From Chamaea fasciata (taxonomy: Eukaryota > Chordata > Aves > Passeriformes > Sylviidae), in NCBI GenBank assembly GCA_029207755.1, contig JARCOQ010000003.1:41498144-41562143 (forward strand): a stretch of DNA of 64,000 nt, given 5' to 3'. Positions 1 to 12,169 of the stretch are shown one piece after another; position 1 is the first letter of the stretch, and each line of letters opens with the position of its first letter. A model generated the notes under the pieces. It had not been told where the DNA came from and did no database searches. It saw nothing but the letters and a program-made list of their open reading frames with translations. Position numbers and translations under genes: made by a program.

Positions 1-397
1 GAAACTCCAAAATGCAGCTCTGCCCTTTTTTCCTCACATTAGTTCATTCAAAAACTCCCCTGAGTTATCCCTAGAGGAATGAAAACACTGGGGGGGGGGG
101 AAAAAATCTCATTATCTAACTCAATTGCTACTTAAACACTTGTCAGCTCTCTGGATGGTGTTTATGGTTCCTTATTAGTCCTGTTGTTGATATATATTTT
201 CAGAGGAGAAAGTAGATCATTTAGCAAGAACTCTGATAACTTTAGACTAGGAAGTTCATCTACCTTCACATTAATACATGGACAGAAATGATTTCTGCAA
301 TACTTGCCCTGTCCCTCAAATAAAGCTTTACCTTGAGAAAACTGTGCTCCAGACATGCAATATAAATCTACTTGAAAACGTGACTCCTCCCCATAAA
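1..397. other. Unannotated non-coding stretch
   Basis: No gene or repeat family recognised. The only structure is a homopolymer junction at about 90-106, where a run of 11 G is followed directly by 6 A. Short open frames on both strands have no recognisable protein character. Confidence 0.5.
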
Positions 398-1345
398 TCA
401 CAGAATCATAACACTGTTAGGTTGGAAAAGACCTTTCAAAACATTGGATCCAACCACTAGCAAGTCCAGCACTAAACCAATCCCCCTGTCCAAATCAGCA
501 AAGGAGGTTCCAAACAGAACAGCCCCCACTACTGATAATGATTAATAATAAGAATCAGTTTTTAACCCAGCAAACAGTGCACCTGTCCATACCACGAACT
601 GCCACTTTCTCCAGGACAATGCTGTGGGGAACGGTGACAAATGCTTTACCAAAGCCTAGGGTAAAACAACACCCTCAGCCTTTCCCTCATCCACCAGGCA
701 AATCACCTTGTCACAGAAGGACACCAGGTTGGTCAAGCAGCGCCCACCTTTCATAAACTCATGCTGGCTGGGCCTGATCCCCTGGTTGTCCTGTACGTGC
801 CACATGATGGCCCTCAAGAGATCTGCTCCACAACCCTCCTGGGCATCAAGGTCAAGCTGACTGGGTTGTAGTTCCCCAGATCCTCCTTCTGGCTCTTCTT
901 GTAGATAAGCATCACATTTGCTGACTTCCAGTCAACTGGGACCTCCCTGGTGAGTCAGGACTGCTGGCAAAAGATGGAAAGTGGCTTGGTGGGCAACTTG
1001 ATCATCTCCCTAGGAATCCTTGGGTGGATGCCTTCTGGCCCCATAGACCCCTGTGTGCCTAAGTGATGTAGCAGGTTGCTGATCATTTTCCCCCAGAATA
1101 TGGGGGCTTCATTCTGCTGTCTATCCATGTCTTCCGGCTCAGGGGGCAGAATACCTGGAGAACAACTGGTCTTAGTATTACACAGGGAGGCAAAGAAGAC
1201 ATTGAGTACCTCAGGCTTTTCCTCATCCTTTGTCATTATGTTTCCTTTCACATCCAATAAAGGATGGAGATTCCTTAAGCCCTCCTTTTGTTGCTAATGT
1301 ATTTATAGAAACATTTTTAATTGTCTCCTAAAGCTCCCTTTTGGA
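398..1345 (-). mobile_element. CR1 LINE fragment (CR1-Y/C-like), 3' part with RT coding remnant
   Basis: The left end carries the inverted CR1 3' terminus: an AGAATCAT-type motif, then GTTAGGTTGGAAAAGACC and an ATCCAACC block. The body matches, from memory, the avian CR1 ORF2 region read on the minus strand, including stretches equivalent to the end of the reverse transcriptase. The 3' part between about 480 and 560 looks compressed, so the element probably has an internal deletion as well as the usual 5' truncation. The right edge is soft: similarity is clear to about 1310 and fades by 1345. CR1 is the main retrotransposon of birds and reptiles, and its copies are normally truncated like this. 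Subfamily is from memory; a Dfam/RepeatMasker search would settle it. Confidence 0.9.
955..1257 (-). pseudogene. CR1 ORF2 reverse-transcriptase fragment, broken
   Basis: The minus-strand frame encodes a 100-residue piece typical of CR1 ORF2 just ahead of and into the reverse transcriptase. It shows EVLNVFFASLCNTKTSCSPG near residue 16, then NEAPI, the HHL...SMGPEGIHPR block near residue 65, and KPLSIFCQQS at the end. It stops where related CR1 copies have a tryptophan (TGG to TGA). Beyond that stop the same frame continues with recognisable family residues (VPVDWK, IYKK, NYNPVSL) before a further stop near 810. It therefore cannot encode a working polymerase. The ATG is not a biological start, since the full ORF2 would begin far upstream. 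Confidence 0.85.
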
Positions 1346-3870
1346 GCTCACAGGGAAATTCTTGGCAGAGTTGGTTTTGAGTTGCCTTTTTGCATTAGGA
1401 AATGTCAAAGTCTGAAGTTTTCCTGCAGAAATAACCCTTTACTTACCCTCCTAAAACAACGTGGCATTGTAGGACTGACTGAATACAGGATGCAAGAAAT
1501 ATGGATGAGCAATGTGATGTATCTCATGTGGTATGTGCAGCAGTTTTTACAGAAGTGTTATTTCCAGCCAAAGGTGGAACAGAGATGCTGTTTTGTCCAT
1601 TTTGTAAATAAACGGCCTTTACTGTGTTGCTAAATATTGAAGCATGTTTTACAAGAAAAACAAATAAATAGATTACCTAATTTCTAAAAAGCTCATCTAT
1701 CTTCTTCACTGTTTAGACATATATAGATTACTATCTCTCTAACCAGCTTATTTGCTAAATAAGGGTATTGATATCCTGTTTGAATGAAGTAGGATAAACT
1801 AAAATCCAACAGATACGTGTATTCATTAAAAAAACTAAGACGTTGCATGGTGAAATATTACAACACCTACAGCACCATTACTAAAAATGTTAAGAGTATA
1901 ACATTTACATTCAATATCTCATTATTTTTTCTAATTTAGTCAAGGCCTGAGACAAGGGCCTAGTGAAATCCTACAGAAAAAGAACAAGGATTGCTGATGC
2001 CACGTCTCCATGGCAGCACAGCTAATTTGGCAGGACAGCCCAGTGCACAGAAAGAAAAAGAGGTTATTTACAAAGATATCTTTGATAAAAAGGGCTTTGG
2101 GGACAGGAAAATGGTCTGGGGGGTGGGGAAGGGGGGGAAGTCACAAAACGTTCCAAACCTTTAAAATAAATTCCTTAAATGAGTGAGACAAAATAAATTG
2201 AAGAAAAAATTTCTTGAGTCAGTAAGCACAGTGAGTTTCATCTTTGTTTGTTGTTGTGCAAAGCTATAAACCACACTGAATGGCCCAGAATAACATTAGT
2301 GGTTCTGTGTATTGTAACCACTTCAATCAAGGCCTTTTGTTTTGAATCACCTGCCCTGCCTGCATTGGAGCCCCTTTTATAGCCAGTTGCAGCACAGAGA
2401 TCTAATTTAGTTCCACATACAAAAAGAAGCAAGGAAGAAAATTTACCCATCTCTCATGCTCCTTGCTTGAATCCACAAGAGAACAACCGGGACAACAAAT
2501 GAACCGGAATGGCTAAGAGAATATTTTAAAATTTCCTGAGCTTATGACTCATAAGCAATTTGTGAATGATGTTGTCACAGCGGTCCTGAAGAATGCAGTT
2601 GCCCAGCTGGACGCACATGAAGGTCACCTCAGCAGTGGGCATGCCTTCCACCCCTGTAAAGAGAAGAGGGGGGCAAGGAGGGTTCACCCTGAAGCCCAGA
2701 GAGGCATGGGCACAGGGCTGTTGTTACCTCCCGTGGAGACAGGAAGGGCAGAAGCGCCTCAGAGGATTCAATATGGTTGGTATTCTCTAGCAGAGAGCTC
2801 ACTTGATGTCACAGGAAACATGCTGACATCCTGCCCTTGGCCTTGCCACAAGCCCTTTCCAGTCCCCTTCCATGTTTTGCCTGCAGAAAGAGCTCAGTGC
2901 ATAGGCCCATAGTGGTTAGTAAAGCAACAGACAAGCATTTCTGTTAAAAATAAACTCTGGCAGACATTGAAGTGCTGGTTTCATGTTATGAGACAACCTC
3001 AGACCAAGGAATGCATCATATCTACCACTGTGTGCATGACCACCTTCCTTCTATCTTGCTGTAAAAGGATGACATTTACGCCATCAATTCCCTAGCATGG
3101 AGTGGGGCTCAGGCTGAGTACCTTGGGCTTTTGTGAAATGGTTCATTTGCCAGAGACATAAAGACTTCATGTGGGAGCAAAATGCCCCAGGCTGGCCATG
3201 CTCCCTTACAGTGTCATGAACCAGAGCCTGCAACATCTAACCAGGCAGGTGTCCTTCCACCATGAGGTCATATCCAGCATGTGATGGGGTCATGTCTCTC
3301 AGCATCATGGATGCAGCTCATGCTCTTTTGTGTTCTCAATGCTACAGCAGTAAATTTGACATTGCTCTAAAGGCAGCATTGTAGCTGATAGTCTGCAAAT
3401 GCGCATATAAATGCAGGGTCGATGCTAGTGAAAACATCATACAAGGTGAGTGTGAGTGTGTCTATGTGTGAACTATATAGGTTCAGGATGTGAATTATGA
3501 AAACACAACCATAAACTTCATATGCACTCATCAAAGATAAGCATGAGATCCACTTCATGGGGCACCTTCAGAGCATCCTTGTCTTGTGGAGGAAGGGATG
3601 AAAACCTTTCTTCTGGAGAAAATTTATTTCCATTTATAAACAAAAGGAAAAAATATTTTCCAAGTCACTTATCCGGATCTCCTCATTAATTTCAAGTGTG
3701 GTGTTACTACTTACTTTAAGAAACAATCCCACTGGTTTTCCGTCTGCTTGCTACTTTCTACTATGAACGATTAATGTATTAGAAAATTAACTTGCAGATG
3801 AAAGAAAAGAACAGCCTGTGGAAGTTGAATAATGACCTTATTTTAAGATTTTTCCCTTGAGTAACCCCCA
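1346..3870. other. Non-coding stretch, nothing recognised
   Basis: I see no convincing gene or known repeat. A 122-codon plus-strand frame begins at 2544 but has no recognisable motif and overlaps another frame on the same strand. A G-rich run lies near 2120-2140. Confidence 0.4.
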
Positions 3871-3879
3871 CTGTTGCCT

Positions 3880-4165
3880 CTTACAAATGCAGGAAAATTA
3901 TACGTGCACATCTTTAATGTCATTTTGAATGCTGATGAAATGATTAGTGATTTGGAAAAGTCTGTGCAGATGAAACAACAGCAGCAGGAGTAGAAGTCAG
4001 TGATATTAGCTAGAGACAGCAGTCTGGGAGCTGCTGTTCTGCAGTTCAGAGAGGAAAATTAGCATGCTAGATTATAATTAACAAACTAGAAGCAAATTAG
4101 GATAATATGGTCTGGGGTTTGGAAACCAATCAGCTTAACCAATTTAGAAAACACAGCTTTCTTCA
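3880..4165. promoter_or_regulatory. Candidate conserved regulatory element (AT-rich, homeodomain motifs)
   Basis: This segment has the texture of vertebrate conserved non-coding DNA: mixed sequence without simple repeats, no open frame, and several homeobox-type cores. TAATTA lies at 4075-4080, with TGATTAGTGATTTG near 3940 and AAATTAGG near 4095. The sequence alone does not show conservation. The call is an inference and could easily be ordinary unique DNA. Confidence 0.2.
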
Positions 4166-7100
4166 CAAGTTGGACGCAATTACTCATTGCATGTTTGTAC
4201 CTTATGCACTTATCCTGTAAACATGTGACAGTGTGCAATACCTAGTTGCTGAGGGGACCAAAGAGATCTTATCATTCCACTTCACAAGGGGGAGCCTTTC
4301 GGCTTTGGTAAATCGATTCCCTGGGTCCTCTCTCACTCCTCTAGCACCTGGTGGTCTTATTCTCGTTCTTGGACCTTGCTGGACACTTTTTAGCACTGTC
4401 TACAAAAGCCTTCTCTGCAGACACAGAAAGCCAGTTTAAGGCAACTCTTTTCCTGTTGGAATGCTTATGCCAGACATGGTCTGGGCCAACTTCTTGCTTC
4501 AAAAACGTATTTCATATATTTCATATATGTCCTTAGACAAGTCTTGCAATTTGCCTTGTTCCTCACCCCAGAATCCTCTTGTACTCCTGTTTAGAAATTG
4601 TATAAACACTGCAGAACCTATGTTAAATGCAATGTAATAAATGTTTTCTCTTAGTAGTAAACAGTCCTCTACATTTCTTGTGTAGAATGCAGATTTCATG
4701 GACCAAAGGCTTGAAAAGTCACATAGTTGTAAATGTCACATCACTATTGACCTTCCAGGAAACAGACAAGAATCTTCATTCAGTGATCCTTGCACACACA
4801 TGTAATAAAGGAAAGAATAATCTTTTTCTGTTCCCCTTTATGTCTTGACAAGGTAGTCTTATTATGCAGGAAAAACAGGATTACTGCCTCTATGAAACAC
4901 TTCAAAGCCATCACAGTCACTTTGCCATATTTTTCTGAGGCCTTGACTTTTCAAAGGCGGCAAAAAGGATACATGGCTCTTTCCAAGGGCAACATTTCCC
5001 GGTGTGCCCTGCGTGATAGGAAATCTGCTGATGGCATTGTTGCCTTCTGGAACTAGATTGCCTTGTACTTCTGAATTACTTTCCTTTGGGATGGACAAAC
5101 AACTTCATACCCAGCTTGACCTGGCACCAAGAAAGATACCATAGAACTTTTCTTAAGGAGAACGATGCTTGAATTTTCACTTTCAGATAATTCCCCCTAT
5201 AATAACTGCAAATGAAAATTGGAGGCTAAAGACTTCAGTTGTATCTGGTCCTTGTTCTGCTTCACTCTTCGACCTGCTTGATGGAGGGGTCAGGTGGTTT
5301 GCTCTTCAAGTTTGTTTAAGAGGCCACACAAAAACCAAACGCAATCTCAGCTACATGGCTGGGAGACAAACTTCCAGTTTACAGACAAATAATTTCAAAC
5401 TGGATTTTTAAATTGTAGCTTCAGATGGTCTGTAAATACAAGATGAGTTGTTGTATCCAAGTTGAGGACAAAAGAGAGGATACATGGAAGAATGGAATCA
5501 GATGTCAAGAAACACAATTCCCTTGATGGCAATCGTGTGCTTTCTTGCTCCATTAAGGTATCTCCTGTTTTCCTAACATGGTAGAACTGCCTACCAAATT
5601 AAACAGCTTGTTGATCCTATATCCTCCTTTTACTGGGGTATCTTTTTTCATAGAATTGATCATGTCCAACTCACATCCTCAGCTACTGACCACATCCAAC
5701 TGACATTCTCAGCAGTATTTGTTTCTAAACAAAAATGTAGCACAGAAAGGATATGAAAAGTTAATGAATGAGAGAGAAGGAATGATGTATGGGGCTCCAG
5801 GGGAAGACTCAGTAGATATAGGTTGGATTTCAGGCTTTGTCATGGGTTTCCCACAAAATGTCGGTCAAAAATCAATTCATTAAAATGGTAATTAAAACAA
5901 GGCCAGGGCAAGGACTCAAGTACTGGCTCACAATTGTCTACACTGTTTAATTGTTAGCACACTCTTTCACATGGCTTTGGCCCATGCTGACTTGATTTCC
6001 CCCAGACAATGTCAATGCTCAGTTCAGAGGACAGCATGAAGCAGGGACTGCCCCAGCAGGCAGCTTGGACAGAAGAGTTCCCCCTTCTCCAGTCACCATG
6101 GGGGAGTGCTTAGCCATGTGGACACAAAACATACCATCGCTGGCCTGAAGGGCTAAAGAGTAGGCCCTCTCCTACTTTATTTTCTTGTGTAGACATAGTA
6201 ACTTCATCCTTCCTGCCTTGATTTGTCTGCCCTATTTAGACTGTAAATTCTTTGGAATTAAGCAACCTTTTAATATGTATTTGAATGATGTCTGACACAA
6301 TGAGATTCCAGCCTTTGCTGGGGGTTGCCTATGCTATTGAAAGGACTATTAAGGAAAAGAATAAAATCAGGAAAAAATAAGGAAGATTATTCAGCTCCCA
6401 AAACAGCTCTCAGTTATTCTTCTTTTAAATCCACCCATGTCAACAGCATATCTTCATCCTACAGTGGGACTTTACAGCTGTCAGAATTTGAAGTCTCAGG
6501 ACTGCAGCACATGTTAACCCTGAACACACAGCAACAGGGACTGAGAAGACAAGTAAACTGTGCCCAGTGATCTCTAACCACCACCAGAATCATTCCTGTG
6601 GCTCAGTCCCTGGACTGTCCTACATCATGTAGTTCTCACAGGGCTCTTGGTGGTGGCCTCATGCCACCAGCAGTCTGAAAGGACCCACATGCAGAGAAAA
6701 GCCTAAAAGCCTTTGTTTGGGACTAGACTGTTCCTGTTGCTGACCTCAGGTCAGGACAGCAGCATGGTTAGTATCCTGGTAGAAAGGCAGTATTAAAAAC
6801 AGGCATTTGCAACTTGCCTTGAATTGTCTCATTGCTTCTTAGCCAACCTCACAAACAGTTCACCAAGACATCCACCTGGAGAGATAGAGAAATTGAAAGT
6901 ATAAAGAAAAGGTGTGGATATCACTCATCAACAGCAGAGCTCCAGATCAGAGTTCTTTGGCACTGACTATTACATCGCTGTTTTATTGTCATTAATGACA
7001 TTAAAATGCCAAACTTGCCCCCTGTTTGCAAACTCTCTATTGCACAAATTAGTTTATCTGCTCAGGATCTCCCCACGGTCTCATACTGGCGAAGTCAATG

Positions 7101-7957
7101 CAAACTGCTTGTACTTTTGACCTCAAATGCTGTTCTTCCACAGTTGAACTCAGCTGAATAAATCCTGAATTGCCCCAGGAGAGTTCGAAAGGAGTTTTTA
7201 AGAGTTGTGTATAACTCCTGATGTTCAGATTGCTTTGATATGTTTTCCAAATAAAATAATTCTGTCAGAGAGAGTTAGTTCTGCCCAATGTGTGCCAGCC
7301 ACTCTTTAGTAATGTAGCACTATTGCCTCCTATAGGCTGTAATACAACCAATGCTCTATAGATGAACTTGTTTAGGAGCTCTGGGTTCAATCATGCAAAA
7401 TGCTTATCCCTCTAAATTCCCATTAGAAGCTCCCAGCTCTGCAATGGCAGATCCTAAGAACAACCCAAGCATGCTAAATTATGCTTTGACCAAGTCAAAT
7501 ATGTAACTCCAACATAGCAGCAATAGAGCAACAACCAATGCTCATGAAAGGACTACATTTTCTTGCTGAGCAACGCTAAGTTGGAGCACACTGGGAGACC
7601 AGTGAATTGTGGCGCTGAGCCATATTAACCTCCCCCTTTAAAAAATTTGCAGAAGGGAAACTCCATCTTGTTTCATTATGTCAAAACCCATCATAGCTTT
7701 TAAAAAAAAATCCAGGTCACTGATAATCATAAAAGGGATTAAAAAGAAAATTTCTGGCAGCTGGGGATGGTCAGCCAGGGAGAAATACCCACTGGATTTC
7801 CTCCTGCCAAGATGTTCCAGCTCTTTCTCCCCATTCTGCTCTATGCTATAGCTTCTCTGCTCCACAGACCATACCTGCTTCTCATTACTTCAAAAGATCT
7901 GGCGTGTTAGACTCTCACTCCATTTTTTAACTGTTGCTGTCAGTGTCTAAGCAATAG
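4166..7957. other. Non-coding stretch with one small imperfect duplication
   Basis: No gene recognised. Two imperfect copies of a TCCAACTSACATYCTCAGC word occur at about 5667-5685 and 5696-5714, a small local duplication. An open frame of 88 codons (4790-5056, plus) and its antisense partner show no domain. Two copies of TATTTCATA sit together near 4508. Confidence 0.4.
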
Positions 7958-8125
7958 CATCATAGAAGAATAGAATGGTTTGGGTTGGAAGGGACCAAAC
8001 CCTCCTGACACAGGCAGAAATGCCACCTACTAAATCAAGTTGCTCTGAGTCCTATCTAACCTGGTCCTGACCTCTTCCAGGAATGAGGCATCCACAATGT
8101 CCTTGAGCAATTTCTCATTTACCTG
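7958..8125 (-). mobile_element. CR1 LINE 3'-end fragment
   Basis: The segment opens with ATCATAGAAGAATAGAATGG, the inverted 8-bp-type terminal repeat of CR1. It is followed by TTTGGGTTGGAAGGGACC and a body equivalent to the CR1 3' UTR (AGTTGCTCTGAGTCC, AACCTGGTCCTGACC, GAGGCATCCACAATGTC). It is a minus-strand copy of about 165 bp, 5'-truncated. Part of the usual block after GGGACC is missing, so it carries a small deletion. It is non-coding. Confidence 0.88.
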
Positions 8126-9491
8126 CAGTTGTCTTCAGGCTCCTCTCTATGCAGACTTCTCCCTACTGCCCTGTGCCTCGCTATTCCCTGAGGAAGTGTT
8201 ATGTCTTTTCCTTTATACCTGTTATTTGCAGTCTGGTAAGCTCTCCCTGGGAAAGAGATTGCAGGCAAAACAGCAAAGCTGTTTTCTCAGGGACGGTGTT
8301 TGCTTTCTGGGAGCCAAGAATGCCCTCAGGCCCAGCGTCCTGGATGACCTGGCCACGGAGCTTATAAGACCACACTAGCCATAAAAGTGATAAGAACAGG
8401 GAAATTCTGGGTGTCATCAGAGGGTGGCTCAAGAATGAGACAGCTCTTTGTCTGATAGGCTTAAATCATTTCACAAACCTGCCAGCAACACACAGCCCAT
8501 GCTACAGCCCAGACTCCTTTTCCCCCACTCCCTCTAGTCCCTGCCTTCCTAGCAAGCACAATCATTGCCCACAGCACATCTACAAACACAAAGCACGTGG
8601 ATAGAAAGAAGCAACTATGCCCTTAAAAACAAAATAGTTGGCATTTGCATACATCTACAACTCTCTATGTTCTTGCTTGAAGCTGACAGCCAGACATTGT
8701 CAAAGTATAAAATCCACAGATTAACAGTAAATCCACAGATTTACACCGAATAAAAAATTTCCTTTCCTTCCTTAATTTTCCCCCTAAGAAATGTTGCCTG
8801 GGTTACATTCTTGTTATCAGCTGTTTGAAATAACTCTTTGAAACATGTTGCCATAGCCAGCTTTTGTGAGTGCTAGCACATTACGATGCTTAAGGAACAA
8901 ACAAACACAGGGCATATTTTGTAGCTTTTTGCCTATCTTCCCTTACTCCATGCAGGCAACATTTTTTTAATAAATCACTCTGTGAACTTCTGTGCTGGCT
9001 GGTAAATCAGCAGCCAGGATAAAATATCATATGGCTTGAAGTGCTCTGCCTTGCAGTTCTGGATATAGGTCAAGAGGATGAGATCATATCACCATTTCCA
9101 TCATCCCACACACGTTAAACATATTGGGGATGACTTGAGCACATGTAGTCCCACTGACCTCATGCTGAGCTCCTAAACTCTTCCCACTGTGGTACCAATG
9201 TGTTGAATGGCTCCAGCTACAACTAAATCCCAAGCTGTACTCCAGCATGCTGGTGATATAGCAACATCCTCAGGCTGGGGACATCAGCCAGGACATGCTC
9301 TTTGTGCACTTGGGAGGTGCAGACCCCAGACAGAGAGAATATTTCTGCCCTGGTCTCTACAGCTGCAGGTCTGAGGCATGAGAATGGTGTCCCATGATCA
9401 AGGACAGTCTCTTGCCAAACAGAGCGTAACACTGTTGCCTCTGACACAAGGATTACCTGATTATCATACCATATCAGTCTTGGACCATTGC
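8126..9491. other. Non-coding stretch, nothing recognised
   Basis: No gene or known repeat recognised. A short word AAATCCACAGATT is duplicated near 8708-8745. The region ends at the target site used by the LTR insertion. Confidence 0.4.
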
Positions 9492-9496
9492 CTGGG
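9492..9496 (+). repeat. Target-site duplication, left copy (CTGGG)
   Basis: CTGGG directly precedes the LTR's TG end and is repeated exactly at 10019-10023, directly after its CA end. A 5-bp duplication is what class III (ERVL-type) and some other retroviral integrases produce. Confidence 0.8.
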
Positions 9497-9590
9497 TGTC
9501 CTGGGTTGAAGTATATTCTATCACCATCTTCATGAACTGTTAAATCCAGGTGGGGCAGTGCTCCCTGCCTCCTCCACTCTGGCTTATCTT

Positions 9591-9674
9591 CTGTTAATGG
9601 GCCCATCAGCACCTTTGCTACACAGCTCACAGATAACCCCCTCCTGGACTACCTCCTGTTAATGGGCCCATCAG
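9591..9674 (+). repeat. Direct repeat within LTR U3
   Basis: The 19-bp word CTGTTAATGGGCCCATCAG occurs at 9591-9609 and again at 9656-9674, a 65-bp period. Duplicated U3 segments in retroviral LTRs often act as enhancer repeats. Here this is an inference from position only. Confidence 0.8.
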
Positions 9675-9748
9675 GCCTTATCACATGACTCACCATCCCA
9701 TTGTGAGATGCTCCGCCCAGAGGGAGGAACCAAGCATTCCAGCCTGGA

Positions 9749-9754
9749 TATAAA
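9749..9754 (+). promoter_or_regulatory. TATA box of the LTR
   Basis: TATAAA sits in GGATATAAACTGAG, in the middle of the LTR and upstream of the poly(A) signal. This is the expected position at the end of U3, and it fixes the LTR's orientation as plus. Confidence 0.7.
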
Positions 9755-9961
9755 CTGAGACTCTGAACACCAGAGGGGGCTTACCCACTGTTTTCCCAGA
9801 GGACCTGAGCTACCAGACGTTTCTACAGGATCACTGCTTCAGGAAGACCACCTCATCTGGACTGCTTCCATCACTCTGCTCAGGTTGTATTCTGATTCTG
9901 TCAGTGGTCTTTTGTGTTATTGCATCTATTTTATTTTACTTTCTTTCCTTTTTTTTTTCCT

Positions 9962-9967
9962 ATTAAA
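9962..9967 (+). terminator. Polyadenylation signal of the LTR
   Basis: ATTAAA lies about 50 bp before the LTR's 3' end and follows a T-rich tract. Together with the TATA box it gives a U3-R-U5 order on the plus strand. Confidence 0.5.
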
Positions 9968-10018
9968 TTGTATCTCTGACTTGGAGCCTCTCATTTGTTT
10001 TGCCTTCAAACTACTACA

Positions 10019-10023
10019 CTGGG
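10019..10023 (+). repeat. Target-site duplication, right copy (CTGGG)
   Basis: Exact copy of 9492-9496 immediately after the LTR's terminal CA. Confidence 0.8.
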
Positions 10024-12169
10024 TTTGCAGGGAGCTGCTCTGTGTTGTTAGCTTATTTGGGGAAGTACCATGGCCTTGGAGGCTTGGGGCCTCCTGCTTG
10101 TCTGATGTGTTTCCACAGCTTAGTGTCAGCATTTACTGAAGAACAAGCAATCCTTACCTATTTTATATCCAGAGAAACAAGCAGCTCTTAACAGTGTAGG
10201 ATGAACTTGACACTCCTAAATCTTGCCTAACTATGTGTTACTCTCACAGTCTCTGTTCAAAGCACAGTTAACTCTCTACATTCTACATCAAATCCTTCAT
10301 CTGCCTGATCTTAACTTAGCCTAGTTTTAGTAATTTGGGATAAACATTTTGTATGTTCTGTGTGCCTGGCTTATCTTGGAGAGGATACCTGCTTTTATAT
10401 TCAAGACATTTTAGAACAAATGACTAGTTTCTGAGAAGGAATTTTAAAAAATAATTCAGGCAAACACAATCTTGCATTTGAAAAGCTTAACTACCCTAGT
10501 GCTGGAGCAGAGACTTCAGATCTGGAGGCAGGGTATGGAGAGGTAAGTAGTTGATCAGTTATTCCTATAAAAGTGCTGTCCAAAGTTGGTTGCCTCTTAG
10601 CAAAGCAGCAATTTAATTCTTAGCAGAGCTTTCTTAGTATTTGCATTCCCGAAAGGCTCACAGACTGCATCAGCTCAAGCCAGGGAAGCTCATCTGGAGG
10701 CAGAACAAGACCTTTCCCAGCGCTGCAGCTTGAGCATTTGAAATGAGAATGAAGGAAGAAAACTTCTCCCATCTGTGCTCCAAAGATCACAACGGCTGGG
10801 CCCAATCTGCCTAGAAAAGAGCAGTTTGTAGTCAAACAGAATAAAAATTAGTTCTGTGGGCATAAATTGGGCCAGAAAATGTAGGAAGGGGTGCAGACAC
10901 TAGAATGGATAGAGGCTGGTAAGGAGAGGCTGCAGACACTAGCTGGGATGAGGATCTATAGCTAGGTGAGGGACTAGTGCTGCAAGAGGGAAAACAAAGC
11001 TTCATTCTCCATCAGTGCAGTAAGGAGTGAGGCTTTGTCTTCCCAGATATACTTACTTCCTTCTTCCAAACTCCTCTTGGGTTGTTAAGAGCTTCTCTTT
11101 GACTGCCTGGGACACAGGGTGTATCACTGCTAAATGGTGAGAAATCCTTTCAACTGCCCTCAGCCCATGCTGGAAACTCTCCCTCCAGGGCTCTGTGAAA
11201 TGGTGCCAGATCAGAAGCTTATGGTTGACAGCCAGCAGCCAGGGCTACCTGGAGTTTGTGATCCCTGCCATGTGGCAGCCTACCTACAATCTGGAAACAG
11301 CTCCTTGTGCCAGCCAGGCGCCATCTGAAAATTGCTGCAAGTCTCCCAGAGTAATCTATGCTATAATTTTCATATCTACACAATAAATTGTAATATCCTA
11401 CCTTTATTTGTCTTCTGTTCTTCATAAGTAATTTTCTTGCAGGTTTGCATAGGGATTTCACCAAATAGATACTCTAGACAATTAAAAATGTGTATTCATG
11501 AGTATTTAAATGCATTGAAATAACCTGTTTTCTTCATGATTCTAGTGTTCATTCAAGAAGTACAGACTCAAGAGACGTCAATTCACTTTTTAGTGTAGGC
11601 CAGGCTTTTTAGTAACCAGGCTTTTCAGTGTACAACTCCAGTAGGAGGGTACACAGTACTGTGGTTTCAGAGCACCTGGTTGTAAAGGACAAGATCTTCC
11701 GTATTTCTCCTGTACAGTAGCATGAGACAGACATAAGGCAATAATTAAAGTTATGCAGGAGTGACTACAGACATGACAGCTGTTAACTTGGATAAACTTT
11801 CTTGATGTTTGCTAATTTCAGATCAAAATATGTAACAAGATTTTCTGGATGAGTCAGATGGAGATAAAAGATGTCGGTCTTATCTTAAAGTCTTTTATCC
11901 ATTCTGCTTAAAAACTGCTTCCCACCTCTATAAAATCCACAATAGGGTGAACTTCACAGCCTTTCTTCAAGGTACAAGGATGTTTAAATATATGCCAATC
12001 AAACAGAGTCTATTAAAAATGTCTTTTATTATTTCTGTTAAGTATGACACCTGTTCTCCTATGTATGGGAAAATATTTCTCTTAAACATTGGGTTTTACA
12101 GCCATGTGAGACCTCAGTTAAAACCAGCATGGATGCTCTGATGCCAGGAAATGTCACTTCCCTGAAAGA
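10024..12169. other. Non-coding stretch, nothing recognised
   Basis: No gene or repeat family recognised. Near 11595-11635 a CCAGGCTTTT(T/C)AGT word occurs twice in tandem-like fashion. Open frames at 10620-10835 and 11134-11464 lack protein-family features. Confidence 0.4.

Larger units (their letters stand above)
9497..10018 (+). mobile_element. Solo LTR of an endogenous retrovirus, ERVL-type
   Basis: A 522-bp unit begins with TGTCCTGGGTTGAAG and ends in ACTACTACA, giving canonical TG...CA ends. It is flanked by an exact 5-bp direct repeat. Promoter signals point along the plus strand: a TATAAA at 9749-9754, with the presumed transcription start some 25-30 bp later, and an ATTAAA polyadenylation signal at 9962-9967 after a T-rich tract. 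U3 is therefore roughly 9497-9778, and the rest is R/U5. No internal retroviral sequence or second LTR is present, so this is the product of recombination between two LTRs. Class assignment rests on the 5-bp duplication and on memory of similar bird LTRs. Minus-strand frames across it are incidental. Confidence 0.85.

Noticed and set aside
9223..9630. 135-codon minus frame
   Set aside because: It crosses the boundary between host DNA and the plus-strand LTR, so it cannot be an old coding unit.
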